A stretch of 64,000 bases of DNA from assembly GCF_023016045.1 (NCBI RefSeq), contig NZ_JALKAP010000001.1, positions 424,893 to 488,892 on the forward strand. Direction: 5' to 3'. The position numbers and the translations under genes were made by a program. This document shows, piece after piece, positions 8,815 to 17,219 of this stretch. Source of the DNA: Marinobacter sp. S6332. Its GTDB lineage: Bacteria > Pseudomonadota > Gammaproteobacteria > Pseudomonadales > Oleiphilaceae. The notes under the pieces are model-generated. The model worked only from the letters and a program-made list of their open reading frames with translations, was not told where the DNA came from and did not search any database. Position 1 is the stretch's first letter. Every line of letters begins with the position of its first letter.

Positions 8815-9532
8815 TATTGGTTCCTGTCTTTCGATAACTCGCCACTACACTCAATATAGTCAGCACCACTGCAAGCGCAAACCATTGTGTCGCATATCCG
8901 TAGTGGGTTTGTGGCCCCATGAGATCTGGTTCCCAATCAGCGCGGTAAGCTCCCGGCTGTTCGCTACCGCTAAGCCGAATAATTGCGCTAGGCAATCCCG
9001 GAACATCTTCTCTCGCAACGTCTCCGGGAAGCGCCTGCACTCGCCGGGGCCAACTGTCTGAAACGGCTGATTCTCCAGACAACAAAGGCGGTTCCGGGTA
9101 AGAGCTTAACCGACCGGTTAGCTTGAAAACACCTTTGGGGGGAGAAACAACGGGCAGCCTGTCTCGGGTTCGTGGCGCCGCCACCCAACCTCTGTTGACC
9201 AAAACCGCGGGCCCCTGAAGCGGGTAAAAGGCCGTTAGCACTTCGTAGCCGGCAATGCCATCGCGGGTCCGGTTATCCAACAACCAACTACGTTCGCCAA
9301 AGAGCCCTGTAATCGTAACCGGCCTACCGTTATCCAGCCCGCTGGCAACCTGTTCAGGCCAATCGAGGTTTTGGGCTTCTTGTTGCCATTGCTCAATTAG
9401 AACCTGCTTTTCCGCAGCCCGGTTCAGTTGCCAAATACCCAGCCCTATCAACAATGGCAGGAAGGCTCCTGTAAAAACCATTAATCGCCAGTTTAGCTGC
9501 CATTTTCGCGCGTGTTGCTTTGTCTCAGTCAT
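8795..9532 (-). CDS. SURF1 family oxidase assembly protein
   Basis: A 245-residue protein with the SURF1 layout: membrane segments near residues 15-35 and 212-235 flanking a periplasmic domain. Typical motifs are LGIWQLNRAAEKQ, LLDNRTRDGIAGYEVLTAF, LVNRGWVAAPRTR and HYGYATQWFALAV. SURF1 proteins help insert haem A into subunit I of aa3 oxidases. It is the first gene of a minus-strand group surf1, thioredoxin-like, ctaA, cyoE and SCO, and is divergent from the DUF2909 gene. Confidence 0.92.
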   Translation of the reverse strand: MTETKQHARKWQLNWRLMVFTGAFLPLLIGLGIWQLNRAAEKQVLIEQWQQEAQNLDWPEQVASGLDNGRPVTITGLFGERSWLLDNRTRDGIAGYEVLTAFYPLQGPAVLVNRGWVAAPRTRDRLPVVSPPKGVFKLTGRLSSYPEPPLLSGESAVSDSWPRRVQALPGDVAREDVPGLPSAIIRLSGSEQPGAYRADWEPDLMGPQTHYGYATQWFALAVVLTILSVVASYRKTGTNNDNDNG

Positions 9533-9585
9533 GGTCTGCTATAGTAAATCTGGCAGCAATCAAAACAAAAACCAGAGACGTCTCT

Positions 9586-9789
9586 ATGCTCAAAGCCCTT
9601 ATCATTTTCCTCATGCTCGCCGTAATCTTCAGCCTTTTCAGTGGTTTGTTCTTTCTCATCAAGGACGGCGGCAAAACCAATCGAGTGGTGACTTCCCTCG
9701 CTGTGCGGGTAACGCTAAGCGTGCTTCTTTTGGCGGTTATTCTTTTTTCTTTGTGGCAAGGGAGCCTGACGTTACATCCGACTCCCTGA
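9586..9789 (+). CDS. Twin-transmembrane protein (DUF2909)
   Basis: A 67-residue protein made almost entirely of two membrane helices (LIIFLMLAVIFSLFSGLFFL and VTLSVLLLAVILFSLWQGSL) joined by a short polar turn (KDGGKTNR). DUF2909 genes are typically found beside surf1 and coxC in this position, and their function is unknown. The ATG at 9586 was chosen over an upstream in-frame start because the extra residues would overlap surf1 and do not fit the family. It is plus strand within a minus-strand cluster and abuts a tandem repeat at its stop. Confidence 0.82.
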   Translation: MLKALIIFLMLAVIFSLFSGLFFLIKDGGKTNRVVTSLAVRVTLSVLLLAVILFSLWQGSLTLHPTP

Positions 9790-9814
9790 CCCCACACCCC
9801 ACACCCCACACCCC
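9789..9814. repeat. Tandem repeat, 7-base unit ACCCCAC
   Basis: ACCCCAC is repeated about 3.7 times, starting in the DUF2909 stop codon and ending nine bases before the ctaE stop. It lies between two convergent genes and does not alter a coding frame. Its length probably varies between strains. Confidence 0.8.
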
Positions 9815-9822
9815 AAGTTGCA

Positions 9823-10710
9823 TCAAATAACGTACACGAACACAAACAATCCCAGCCAAACCACATCCACAAAGTGCCAATACCAAGCAGTCGCTTCAAA
9901 GCCGAAGTGATTGTCGCCCGTGAAATGCCCTTTTTGTATGCGTATCAGCATGATAATCAGCATGAGAGTGCCCAGCATCACATGAAACCCGTGAAAGCCG
10001 GTGAGCATGAAGAATGTGCTGCCGTATATGCCAGATTGCAGCGTCAGGTTAAGCTCCTGATAGGCGTGCATGTATTCTTCCGCTTGGAAGAAAAGGAACA
10101 CCAGCGCCAATATGATGGTCGCGCTAAGCCAAATTTTTGTTTTCTTGCGGTTATCCGCTTTGAGAGCGTGGTGGGCTATCGTCACGGTAAACGATGAAGC
10201 AACCAGCAGGATGGTGTTCAACAGTGGCAATCCCCAAGCGCCAATAACGGACTTTGGTGCTGGATAGGCTTCAGGATCGGGGTTGTTGATCAACGGCCAA
10301 GTAGCTTGGAAACCTTCCCAGAGCATGTTGGAGCTGCCGCGGTCACCCTCGCCGCCCAACCAGGGCACAGCGAACACCCGGGCGTAAAACAGTGCGCCAA
10401 AAAATGCCGCAAAAAACATGACTTCGGAGAAAATAAACCAGCTCATACCCCAGCGGAATGAGCGATCCATCTGTGGGCTATAGAGTCCGCTTCGGCTCTC
10501 TTTGATAACACTGCCAAACCAGCCGAACAGCATGTAAATCATGATCGCGATGCCAACCGCGAATATCATCCAGTCACCACTGGTGCTCTGGCCCTGATTG
10601 CTGCTGACCATAATCGAGGCTGCGCCGTAAAGCATGACACCAAGCCCCACCGTGGCCACAATCGGCCACTTGCTCTGTTCGGGAACGTAATAGCTCTGAT
10701 TTTCCGCCAT
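9823..10710 (-). CDS. ctaE: Cytochrome c oxidase subunit III
   Basis: A 295-residue polytopic subunit III with the expected segments and motifs (WFIFSEVMFFAAFFGALFYAR, FFMLTGFHGFHVMLGTLMLII, and ATAWYWHFVDVVWLGLFVFVYVI at the C-terminus). It stabilises the aa3 oxidase and holds the lipid cleft near the oxygen channel. It follows ctaG by 16 bases and is the last gene of the structural operon ctaC-ctaD-ctaG-ctaE. Confidence 0.95.
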   Translation of the reverse strand: MAENQSYYVPEQSKWPIVATVGLGVMLYGAASIMVSSNQGQSTSGDWMIFAVGIAIMIYMLFGWFGSVIKESRSGLYSPQMDRSFRWGMSWFIFSEVMFFAAFFGALFYARVFAVPWLGGEGDRGSSNMLWEGFQATWPLINNPDPEAYPAPKSVIGAWGLPLLNTILLVASSFTVTIAHHALKADNRKKTKIWLSATIILALVFLFFQAEEYMHAYQELNLTLQSGIYGSTFFMLTGFHGFHVMLGTLMLIIMLIRIQKGHFTGDNHFGFEATAWYWHFVDVVWLGLFVFVYVI

Positions 10711-10726
10711 AGCAATCTCCGATGGC

Positions 10727-11326
10727 TTATCCGTTATCGATTATTGTTGTGTTCGTTGTGCTTGTTACAGCCGCCTGCGGCTCGCCTTGATCATAAAGCG
10801 TGTAAGACAGCGTTAGCTTGGTGATGTGGCTGGGCAAGTCCTGATCCACAATAAAAACCAACGGCATATGGGTGTTCTCGCCGGCAGATAGCGGCTGCTG
10901 GTTAAAGCAAAAACACTCGGTTTTGTGGAAGTACAGGGTTCCTTCGGATGGTGACAGGCTGGGTACCGCTTGCCCCACCATATCCTTGTCCGTCGGATTT
11001 TCCGCATAAAAGTTCACCGTTGTAGCTTCACCGGGATGCACTTCAACACTGCGCTCCACCGGCCGGAACACCCAAGGCATGTCTGGCCCGTTCTGGGCCA
11101 GAAATTGCACTTTGATCGTGCGCGTCATGTCTGCAGCGGTGCGCTCAGTTGATTCATAGCGGCCGCTAGTTTTGCCATTTATGCCTGTAATGTCACAAAA
11201 CACATCGTACAGAGGCACCATGGCAAAACCGAAGGCAAACATGCCGAACACGCTGGCGACACACCAGCCAATAACCCGCTTATTGCTGCGTTGGGGCGTC
11301 GGTCTATTTGCCTGTTGCTCAGCCAT
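10727..11326 (-). CDS. ctaG: Cytochrome c oxidase assembly protein (Cox11/CtaG)
   Basis: A 199-residue protein with one N-terminal membrane segment (residues about 20-42) and a periplasmic immunoglobulin-like copper-binding domain. The copper motif CFCF is present (ECFCFNQQPL), as is the upstream VPLYDVFCDITG signature. Cox11/CtaG delivers copper to the CuB site of subunit I, and the gene sits directly between ctaD and ctaE. Confidence 0.94.
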   Translation of the reverse strand: MAEQQANRPTPQRSNKRVIGWCVASVFGMFAFGFAMVPLYDVFCDITGINGKTSGRYESTERTAADMTRTIKVQFLAQNGPDMPWVFRPVERSVEVHPGEATTVNFYAENPTDKDMVGQAVPSLSPSEGTLYFHKTECFCFNQQPLSAGENTHMPLVFIVDQDLPSHITKLTLSYTLYDQGEPQAAVTSTTNTTIIDNG

Positions 11327-11338
11327 TTTTGCCTACCT

Positions 11339-12922
11339 CTATTTCACTTCCGGTGGCGTCGAAAATGTGTGATAAGGCGCGGGTGACGGTACGGTCCACT
11401 CTAGCCCTTCTGCACCGTCCCAAGGTTTTGCAGCCGCTTTTTCGCCGCCTTTCACACACTTCACCACAATTAGAAGGAACAACAATTGGGTCGCGCCGAA
11501 CATAAAGGCACCGACGCTCGACACCATGTTGAAATCGGCAAACTGCAAGGCGTAATCCGGAATCCGGCGTGGCATTCCCGCAAGCCCCAAAAAGTGCATG
11601 GGGAAGAAAGCCAAGTTCATACCCACAAACGATAGCCAGAAATGGGTTTTCGCTAAGGTTTCGTCATACATGTGGCCAGTCCACTTAGGCAGCCAGAAGT
11701 ACGCCGACGCGAAGATGCCGAATATAGCTCCAGGCACCAACACATAGTGGAAGTGGGCCACTACAAAGTAAGTATCGTGGTATTGGAAGTCCGCAGGTGC
11801 AATCGCCAACATCAACCCGGAAAAGCCACCGATGGTAAAGAGGATCACAAAGGCAATGGCAAACAGCATGGGAGCTTCAAACGTGAGTGAGCCCCGGAAC
11901 ATGGTAGCCACCCAATTGAAAACTTTAACGCCCGTTGGTACCGCAATGAGCAAGGTGGCATACATAAAGAACAACTGCCCAGCCACTGGCACGCCTACAG
12001 TGAACATGTGGTGCGCCCATACCAAGAACGAAAGCAGGGCAATGGCACCCACCGCATACACCATCGATGCATAACCAAACAGCTGCTTGCGGGAAAACGC
12101 AGGAATGATCTGAGAGATCGCCCCGAAGGCCGGTAGGATCATGATATATACCTCCGGGTGCCCGAAGAACCAGAACACGTGCTGGAACAGAACCGGGTCG
12201 CCACCGCCAGCTGCATTAAAGAAGCTGGTGCCGAAGTTGATGTCCATCAGCATCATGGTAACCACGCCCGCTAACACAGGCATTACCGCAATCAGCAAGA
12301 ACGCGGTGATCAACCAAGTCCATACAAACATCGGCATTTTCATGAGTGTCATGCCCGGTGCCCGCATGTTGAGCACCGTGGCGATAACGTTGATCGCACC
12401 CATGATCGACGACACACCCATGATGTGAATGGCGAAGATAAAGAAAGTTGTGCTCGGTGGCCCGTAGGTAGTGGAGAGCGGGGCGTAGAAGGTCCAGCCG
12501 AAGTTAGGCGCACCGCCCTCCATGAATAGAGTTGATACCAGAATCAGGAACGCACAGGGCAGCAGCCAAAAGCTCCAGTTGTTCATCCGGGGCAGGGCCA
12601 TATCCGGCGCGCCGATCATCAGCGGTATCATCCAGTTCGCCAAGCCAACGAACGCTGGCATTACCGCACCAAAGACCATAATCAGGCCATGCATGGTGGT
12701 CATTTGGTTGAAAAATTCCGGCTGGACAATTTGCAACCCTGGCTGAAACAGCTCTGCACGAATGACCATCGCCATGGTTCCCCCTAAGAGGAACATGGTG
12801 AAGCTGAATATCAGGTACATAGACCCGATGTCTTTGTGGTTCGTGGTCAACAACCAACGGCTGATGCCGCGAGCCGGACCATGATGATGATCTTGTGCGT
12901 GGGTACCTGCAACCGCACTCAT
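11339..12922 (-). CDS. ctaD: Cytochrome c oxidase subunit I
   Basis: A 527-residue haem-copper oxidase subunit I, the catalytic subunit that reduces oxygen and pumps protons. Visible signatures are FWFFGHPEVYIMILPAFG with the CuB His and cross-linked Tyr region, WAHHMFTVG, and VVAHFHYVLVPG with the haem-ligand histidines. The first possible codon is a TTG seven codons upstream; the ATG at 12922 (MSAVAGTHAQ) is preferred. It lies between ctaC and ctaG in the structural operon. Confidence 0.96.
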   Translation of the reverse strand: MSAVAGTHAQDHHHGPARGISRWLLTTNHKDIGSMYLIFSFTMFLLGGTMAMVIRAELFQPGLQIVQPEFFNQMTTMHGLIMVFGAVMPAFVGLANWMIPLMIGAPDMALPRMNNWSFWLLPCAFLILVSTLFMEGGAPNFGWTFYAPLSTTYGPPSTTFFIFAIHIMGVSSIMGAINVIATVLNMRAPGMTLMKMPMFVWTWLITAFLLIAVMPVLAGVVTMMLMDINFGTSFFNAAGGGDPVLFQHVFWFFGHPEVYIMILPAFGAISQIIPAFSRKQLFGYASMVYAVGAIALLSFLVWAHHMFTVGVPVAGQLFFMYATLLIAVPTGVKVFNWVATMFRGSLTFEAPMLFAIAFVILFTIGGFSGLMLAIAPADFQYHDTYFVVAHFHYVLVPGAIFGIFASAYFWLPKWTGHMYDETLAKTHFWLSFVGMNLAFFPMHFLGLAGMPRRIPDYALQFADFNMVSSVGAFMFGATQLLFLLIVVKCVKGGEKAAAKPWDGAEGLEWTVPSPAPYHTFSTPPEVK

Positions 12923-12979
12923 GAAAACCCCCGTTACCGCCAATGTTTGTGGCTGGTGATATCTGTTATCTGGCGTAGA

Positions 12980-14104
12980 TTACTGTTGATTCTTGTAATC
13001 GAAGATTTCTTTTGGCGTGACCATGTCACCCACCTTATTACCCCAAGCGTTACGCTCGTAAGTAATGATGGCTGCAAGATCCGCTTCGCTCAGCTGTCCG
13101 CCAAAGGCCTGCATCGCTGTGCCGGACACGCCGTTCACTACCACATCGATGTGTGCGGCCATGTCTCCCGTAGCAATGGCGCTGCCTTTGAGAGCCGGGA
13201 ATGCCGGTGGAACGCCGCTGCCATCGGCCTGATGACAAGCTGCGCAGGCTGTGACATAGGCTTTTTCGCCCCGCTCCATCAGCTCTTCCATGGTCCAGTC
13301 TTTCTGGGTCAGCTCACGCTCTTTCTCGGCTGCCGCTTTCTGATCGGCAACCCAGGTGTTGTATTCCTCTTCCGGCACGGCTTTCACTACCACCGGCATA
13401 AAACCGTGGTCCTTGCCACACAACTCGGTACATTGGCCACGGTAGGTGCCCGGCTTGTCGACGCGGGTCCAGGCTTCGTTGATGAAGCCGGGAATGGCAT
13501 CTTTCTTGACGCCAAAATCAGGCACCCACCAGGAGTGAATAACGTCATTGGCCGTCAGCAAAAAGCGAACCTTCTTGCCCACCGGGATAATCATCGGGTT
13601 ATCCACTTCCAGCAGGTAGTTTTCACCTTTGGCCTGCCGGTTATTGATTTGATCTTTCGGTGTCGTCAGGTTGGAGAAGTAACCAAAGTCTTCGTTGATA
13701 TACTCGTACTGCCACTTCCACTGATAACCAGTCACCTTGATGTCGACATCCGACTCGGTGGTGTCGTACATGTCGATCAGGGTTGTTGTGGCAGGAATTG
13801 CCATAACAATGAGAATGACAAGCGGAATGAGCGTCCAAAGAACCTCAACCAACGTGTTTTCATGAAAGTTGGCCGGTTTTGCGCCCTGAGACTTGCGGTG
13901 GGCGAAGATAGACCAGAACATAATCCCGAATACCACGACGCCTATAACGACGCAGATCCAGAAAATGGTCATGTGAAGGTCAAATATATCGTTACTGGTA
14001 CCGGTTACCCCCGGGGTCATGTTTACCGTCCAGTCCGCCATGGACAACGCGGGAAACGATAGACCGCCTAAAAGGGCACCTACCCGCTGAGCGTGCACGC
14101 GCAT
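12980..14104 (-). CDS. ctaC: Cytochrome c oxidase subunit II with fused cytochrome c domain
   Basis: A 374-residue subunit II. A signal sequence is followed by two membrane helices (residues about 45-110), a cupredoxin domain holding the CuA ligands (QCTELCGKDHGFM), and a C-terminal cytochrome c domain with a CxxCH haem site (ACAACHQ) and a distal Met candidate (TAMQAFGG). The extra haem domain lets the complex take electrons through a tethered cytochrome, as in caa3-type enzymes and the Pseudomonas aa3 oxidase. It is the first gene of the operon, divergent from dinF across about 200 bases that must hold both promoters. Confidence 0.95.
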   Translation of the reverse strand: MRVHAQRVGALLGGLSFPALSMADWTVNMTPGVTGTSNDIFDLHMTIFWICVVIGVVVFGIMFWSIFAHRKSQGAKPANFHENTLVEVLWTLIPLVILIVMAIPATTTLIDMYDTTESDVDIKVTGYQWKWQYEYINEDFGYFSNLTTPKDQINNRQAKGENYLLEVDNPMIIPVGKKVRFLLTANDVIHSWWVPDFGVKKDAIPGFINEAWTRVDKPGTYRGQCTELCGKDHGFMPVVVKAVPEEEYNTWVADQKAAAEKERELTQKDWTMEELMERGEKAYVTACAACHQADGSGVPPAFPALKGSAIATGDMAAHIDVVVNGVSGTAMQAFGGQLSEADLAAIITYERNAWGNKVGDMVTPKEIFDYKNQQ

Positions 14105-14310
14105 ACTGTGTCTCCACAGAGTGTTATTCTTGTCGGATTTTGCGTAATCCCTCTACTCGTTAACCGGCGCTCGCATTCGCCAGAAAATCGCAGAGTGAAA
14201 GCCTGCTTATTGGATACATCACCATCGAGTATAGACACAGATCAAAAAAAGACTAAAAACCAATTAAACCCAAAACGACTAAGCATGTTCTTTTAAGAAG
14301 CAGATCGAAT

Positions 14311-15639
14311 ATGGCAATTAAGCTATCGGTAACAGACCGCCGTTTATGGGCACTGGCATGGCCATTAATGCTCACCAACCTCACTGTTCCATTGTTGGGA
14401 CTGGTGGATACAGCTGTACTTGGGCACTTGGAAACTCCGGAGTATCTGGGCGCCGTGGCGGTTGGCGCTAACCTGTTCAGCATTCTGTACTGGACGTTCG
14501 GATTTATGCGCATGGGCACAACCGGGCTCGCGGCTCAGGCCTGGGGCAAGCGCGACAGCTTCAGCCAGGTGGCACTGCTTCTACGCTCGGTCATGTTGGC
14601 CATCGGCATTGGCCTGCTGCTGATTCTATGTCATCAGCCGCTAATTCGAATCGGGCTGGAGCTGATGAATCCCAGCCCGGGCGTAACCGAGCTTGCTGCC
14701 GAGTACGCGGCCATAAGAATCTGGAGCGCCCCGGCGGTGCTATGCCAGTACACGCTTGTGGGCTGGCTGATTGGCACCCAGTTCGCCCGTGGGCCGATGA
14801 TCATGCTGATCGTGGCCAATGGGCTGAATATCGTGCTGGATGTATTTTTCGTAACGGTGTTGGGCTGGAATAGCCGGGGCGTGGCCATTGCCACGGTAAT
14901 CGCCGAGTACGGTGCTGCTATCATCGGTTTTATGATCGTGCTGCAGCGCATGCCTGATGGGCAAAAGCTCACCCGGGCATTGTTCGGTACCCTCTCAGAC
15001 TACCTGGCCATCCTCCAAGTGAACCGCTACATCATGGTTCGCACCATAGCTCTGCTATTGGTATTGGCATTTTTTACCGCTCAAGGGGCTCGTCAGGGCG
15101 ATACCATTTTGGCGGCCAACGCAGTGCTGATTACTTTCCTGCTTTTGATTTCCAACGCTCTGGACGGGTTTGCCAATGCGGCAGAAGCGTTGATTGGTGA
15201 GTCTGTGGGCAAAAACAGCAAAAGGCGCTTTATGGTGGTGTTCCGCTGCGCTCTGCGCTGGTCTTTGTGGGGGGCATTGCTACTGACCATTCTGTTCGTT
15301 GCCGGAGGCCGTGGCTTAATTGCACTGCTGACAGGCATTGAAGAGGTGCGTACCACCGCTTGGCAATACTTGCCCTGGCTCTGGTTGCTGCCTTTCGTAT
15401 CCGTATGGGGGTTTCTATTCGACGGCGTATTTATCGGCGCTACCCGTACCCGGGAGATGCAAAACACCATGCTGTTTTCCGCCTTGGGGGTTTTCGCCCC
15501 TGTGTGGTGGTTCACCACAAGCTGGGGCAATCACGGGCTCTGGTTTTCACTCATCTGCCTCATGTTAGCCCGAGCAGCGAGTATGGGTTGGCTATGTTGG
15601 TCACATACCCGTAACGATCGATGGTTCAGTAACCAATAG
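14311..15639 (+). CDS. dinF: MATE family efflux transporter, DinF type
   Basis: A 442-residue polytopic protein of the MATE superfamily with about 12 helices. The N-terminus (LAWPLMLTNLTVPLLGLVDTAVLGHL) and the GFMRMGTTGLAAQAWG segment match DinF. MATE proteins export cationic drugs or metabolites using Na+ or H+ gradients. No SOS box was sought quantitatively upstream, so SOS control is not claimed. It is monocistronic as far as can be seen. Confidence 0.88.
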   Translation: MAIKLSVTDRRLWALAWPLMLTNLTVPLLGLVDTAVLGHLETPEYLGAVAVGANLFSILYWTFGFMRMGTTGLAAQAWGKRDSFSQVALLLRSVMLAIGIGLLLILCHQPLIRIGLELMNPSPGVTELAAEYAAIRIWSAPAVLCQYTLVGWLIGTQFARGPMIMLIVANGLNIVLDVFFVTVLGWNSRGVAIATVIAEYGAAIIGFMIVLQRMPDGQKLTRALFGTLSDYLAILQVNRYIMVRTIALLLVLAFFTAQGARQGDTILAANAVLITFLLLISNALDGFANAAEALIGESVGKNSKRRFMVVFRCALRWSLWGALLLTILFVAGGRGLIALLTGIEEVRTTAWQYLPWLWLLPFVSVWGFLFDGVFIGATRTREMQNTMLFSALGVFAPVWWFTTSWGNHGLWFSLICLMLARAASMGWLCWSHTRNDRWFSNQ

Positions 15640-15799
15640 CCCAGAAGAGCAATCGTTAACAATATCTGACAGTCCAGAAATCGCAGCCCACAAAATCTCG
15701 TCTACACTTGTCAGAAAAGAAGGGCGCCTCGCGGTGGTGAGTCGAAGTAACCCGCCGCTTAGTTGTCCAGTTACTTTATTGCCCGTTACGGGAGGCGCC

Positions 15800-16489
15800 T
15801 TGCGACCTCAATTTGTTCAAATACCGGCATGTCCTCAAATGACTCCACAGGCAGTCCTAGAGATCATTGACCACGCGCGACGCAAGGAGGCTCGCTCGGG
15901 AACCTTTCTGAGACAGCTGCATGAGAAGGCAGCGGCATTGCCTTCGGCTGTCACCATCGAGGGCTTTCAACCCGCTTCTTGCCTGTTCCAGTTCGCCATA
16001 GAGTACATAGAAATGGCGCCACGGCTTATAGAATGCGTGGATGCCTGTGCCCGTGAAGCAGGAACGGCCCAGTTGTTTGATCCGTTTGTGAAAGCGGCCA
16101 TCGGTTACTTTACAGAGCCTTCGGCACTGCTTGTGCGCTACGATGGTTTGGACGGCCTGTTGATACGCGCCTACCTCTGCCACCGCCTGATGGAAGAAAT
16201 GCACGAAAACAATCACTCCATTCGAACCGGCGGCCTGGTCGATATGGAAGCAACTCGTGCAAACCTGCTGGTTCACGAGCTGATAGGCGAACCCTTCGCA
16301 AATGAGCTGGACAATTCCATCACCATAACAGTGCTGCAAATTGCCGGTACGCCGGATTACTATGAGCTCAACCTGGACCCCTTCGTAGAACAAGTAAATA
16401 ACGAAGCCTGGGACTGGATGCGGCGCTACTGGGAAAACCTTCTGGTCCGTAATCACATCCGCTTTTCTCTGGGCTCGGGCTTGGCCTGA
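15800..16489 (+). CDS. Conserved hypothetical protein
   Basis: A protein of about 229 residues, soluble and mostly helical, that I do not recognise. It carries LFQFAIEYIEMAPRLIECVDA near the middle and a YYELNLDPFVEQVNNEAWDWMRRYWENLLV segment near the C-terminus. A TTG start at 15800 is preferred because a strong GGAGG lies five bases upstream; a GTG at 15734 in the same frame has no such site. It stands alone between dinF and the cupredoxin operon, on the same strand as both. Confidence 0.7.
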   Translation: MRPQFVQIPACPQMTPQAVLEIIDHARRKEARSGTFLRQLHEKAAALPSAVTIEGFQPASCLFQFAIEYIEMAPRLIECVDACAREAGTAQLFDPFVKAAIGYFTEPSALLVRYDGLDGLLIRAYLCHRLMEEMHENNHSIRTGGLVDMEATRANLLVHELIGEPFANELDNSITITVLQIAGTPDYYELNLDPFVEQVNNEAWDWMRRYWENLLVRNHIRFSLGSGLA

Positions 16490-16553
16490 TTCGGCTAGGG
16501 GTGCTGGAATTTAGAGGGTGGAGCGCTGCGCAATTAATAGGTTCATATTCGTC

Positions 16554-17219
16554 ATGAGAGTAAAAACGCTTTGTTTGGTGGCCGCTTGCCTGCTACCGAC
16601 CCCGTTGATCGCGGAAGAGCTTAGAATGCGAGTACAGCTTACGGGCGGCGCAGGCCCGGTGACTGGTGCAGTGGTGTACCTCAATGACGGGAGCCACGCA
16701 GCGCCTATACGGGCAGAAGTGATTCAAAAAGACCGCATGTTTCATCCCCATGTTTTGATTCTGCCTGCTGGCTCCAGCGTCGACTTTCCCAATCAAGACA
16801 ATACCCAGCACCACGTGTATTCATTTTCGCCAGCGAAAACCTTTAACCTCGAACTCTATGCGGGCAAACCTGAGGCACCCGTACTCTTTGACCAGCCAGG
16901 CATTGTTGAGCTGGGCTGTAACATTCACGACCATATGCAGGCATTTATTGTAGTGGCAGACACCCGCGCCATCGGACAAACCGATGAACAGGGAGAGCTC
17001 ACGCTTGCACTGGATTTCGGTGCCGCCCCGAAACCGGACTCTCTAAGCTTGAATATCTGGCATCCCCGCTTACCGGATAACACCAAACCCATTGTCCGCG
17101 AATTAAGTTCCGCCAGTCTGGAAAACACTCCAGTGCACACTGTGAGCATTGAGCTCGACCCCGAGCCGAGGCACGAAGGCCCTCTGGACCACCTCCAGAA
17201 ACGCTTTCAGGAGCTTTGA
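16554..17219 (+). CDS. Periplasmic cupredoxin-like protein (methylamine-utilisation-like)
   Basis: A 221-residue secreted protein: a signal peptide (residues 1-19, ending LLPTPLIAEE), then a cupredoxin-type domain with candidate copper ligands in FPNQDNTQHHVYSF and GCNIHDHMQAFI (His, Cys, His, Met). The family is often labelled methylamine utilisation protein, but no methylamine dehydrogenase genes are present. The ATG at 16554 gives a clean signal peptide. Its TGA overlaps the ATG of the EAL gene, so the two are coupled. It could carry or sense copper or electrons; the role is unknown. Confidence 0.8.
   Translation: MRVKTLCLVAACLLPTPLIAEELRMRVQLTGGAGPVTGAVVYLNDGSHAAPIRAEVIQKDRMFHPHVLILPAGSSVDFPNQDNTQHHVYSFSPAKTFNLELYAGKPEAPVLFDQPGIVELGCNIHDHMQAFIVVADTRAIGQTDEQGELTLALDFGAAPKPDSLSLNIWHPRLPDNTKPIVRELSSASLENTPVHTVSIELDPEPRHEGPLDHLQKRFQEL

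Noticed and set aside
12836-14062. A 408-codon plus-strand frame opposite ctaC
   Set aside because: It is antisense to an unmistakable oxidase subunit gene and its translation has no protein-like pattern.
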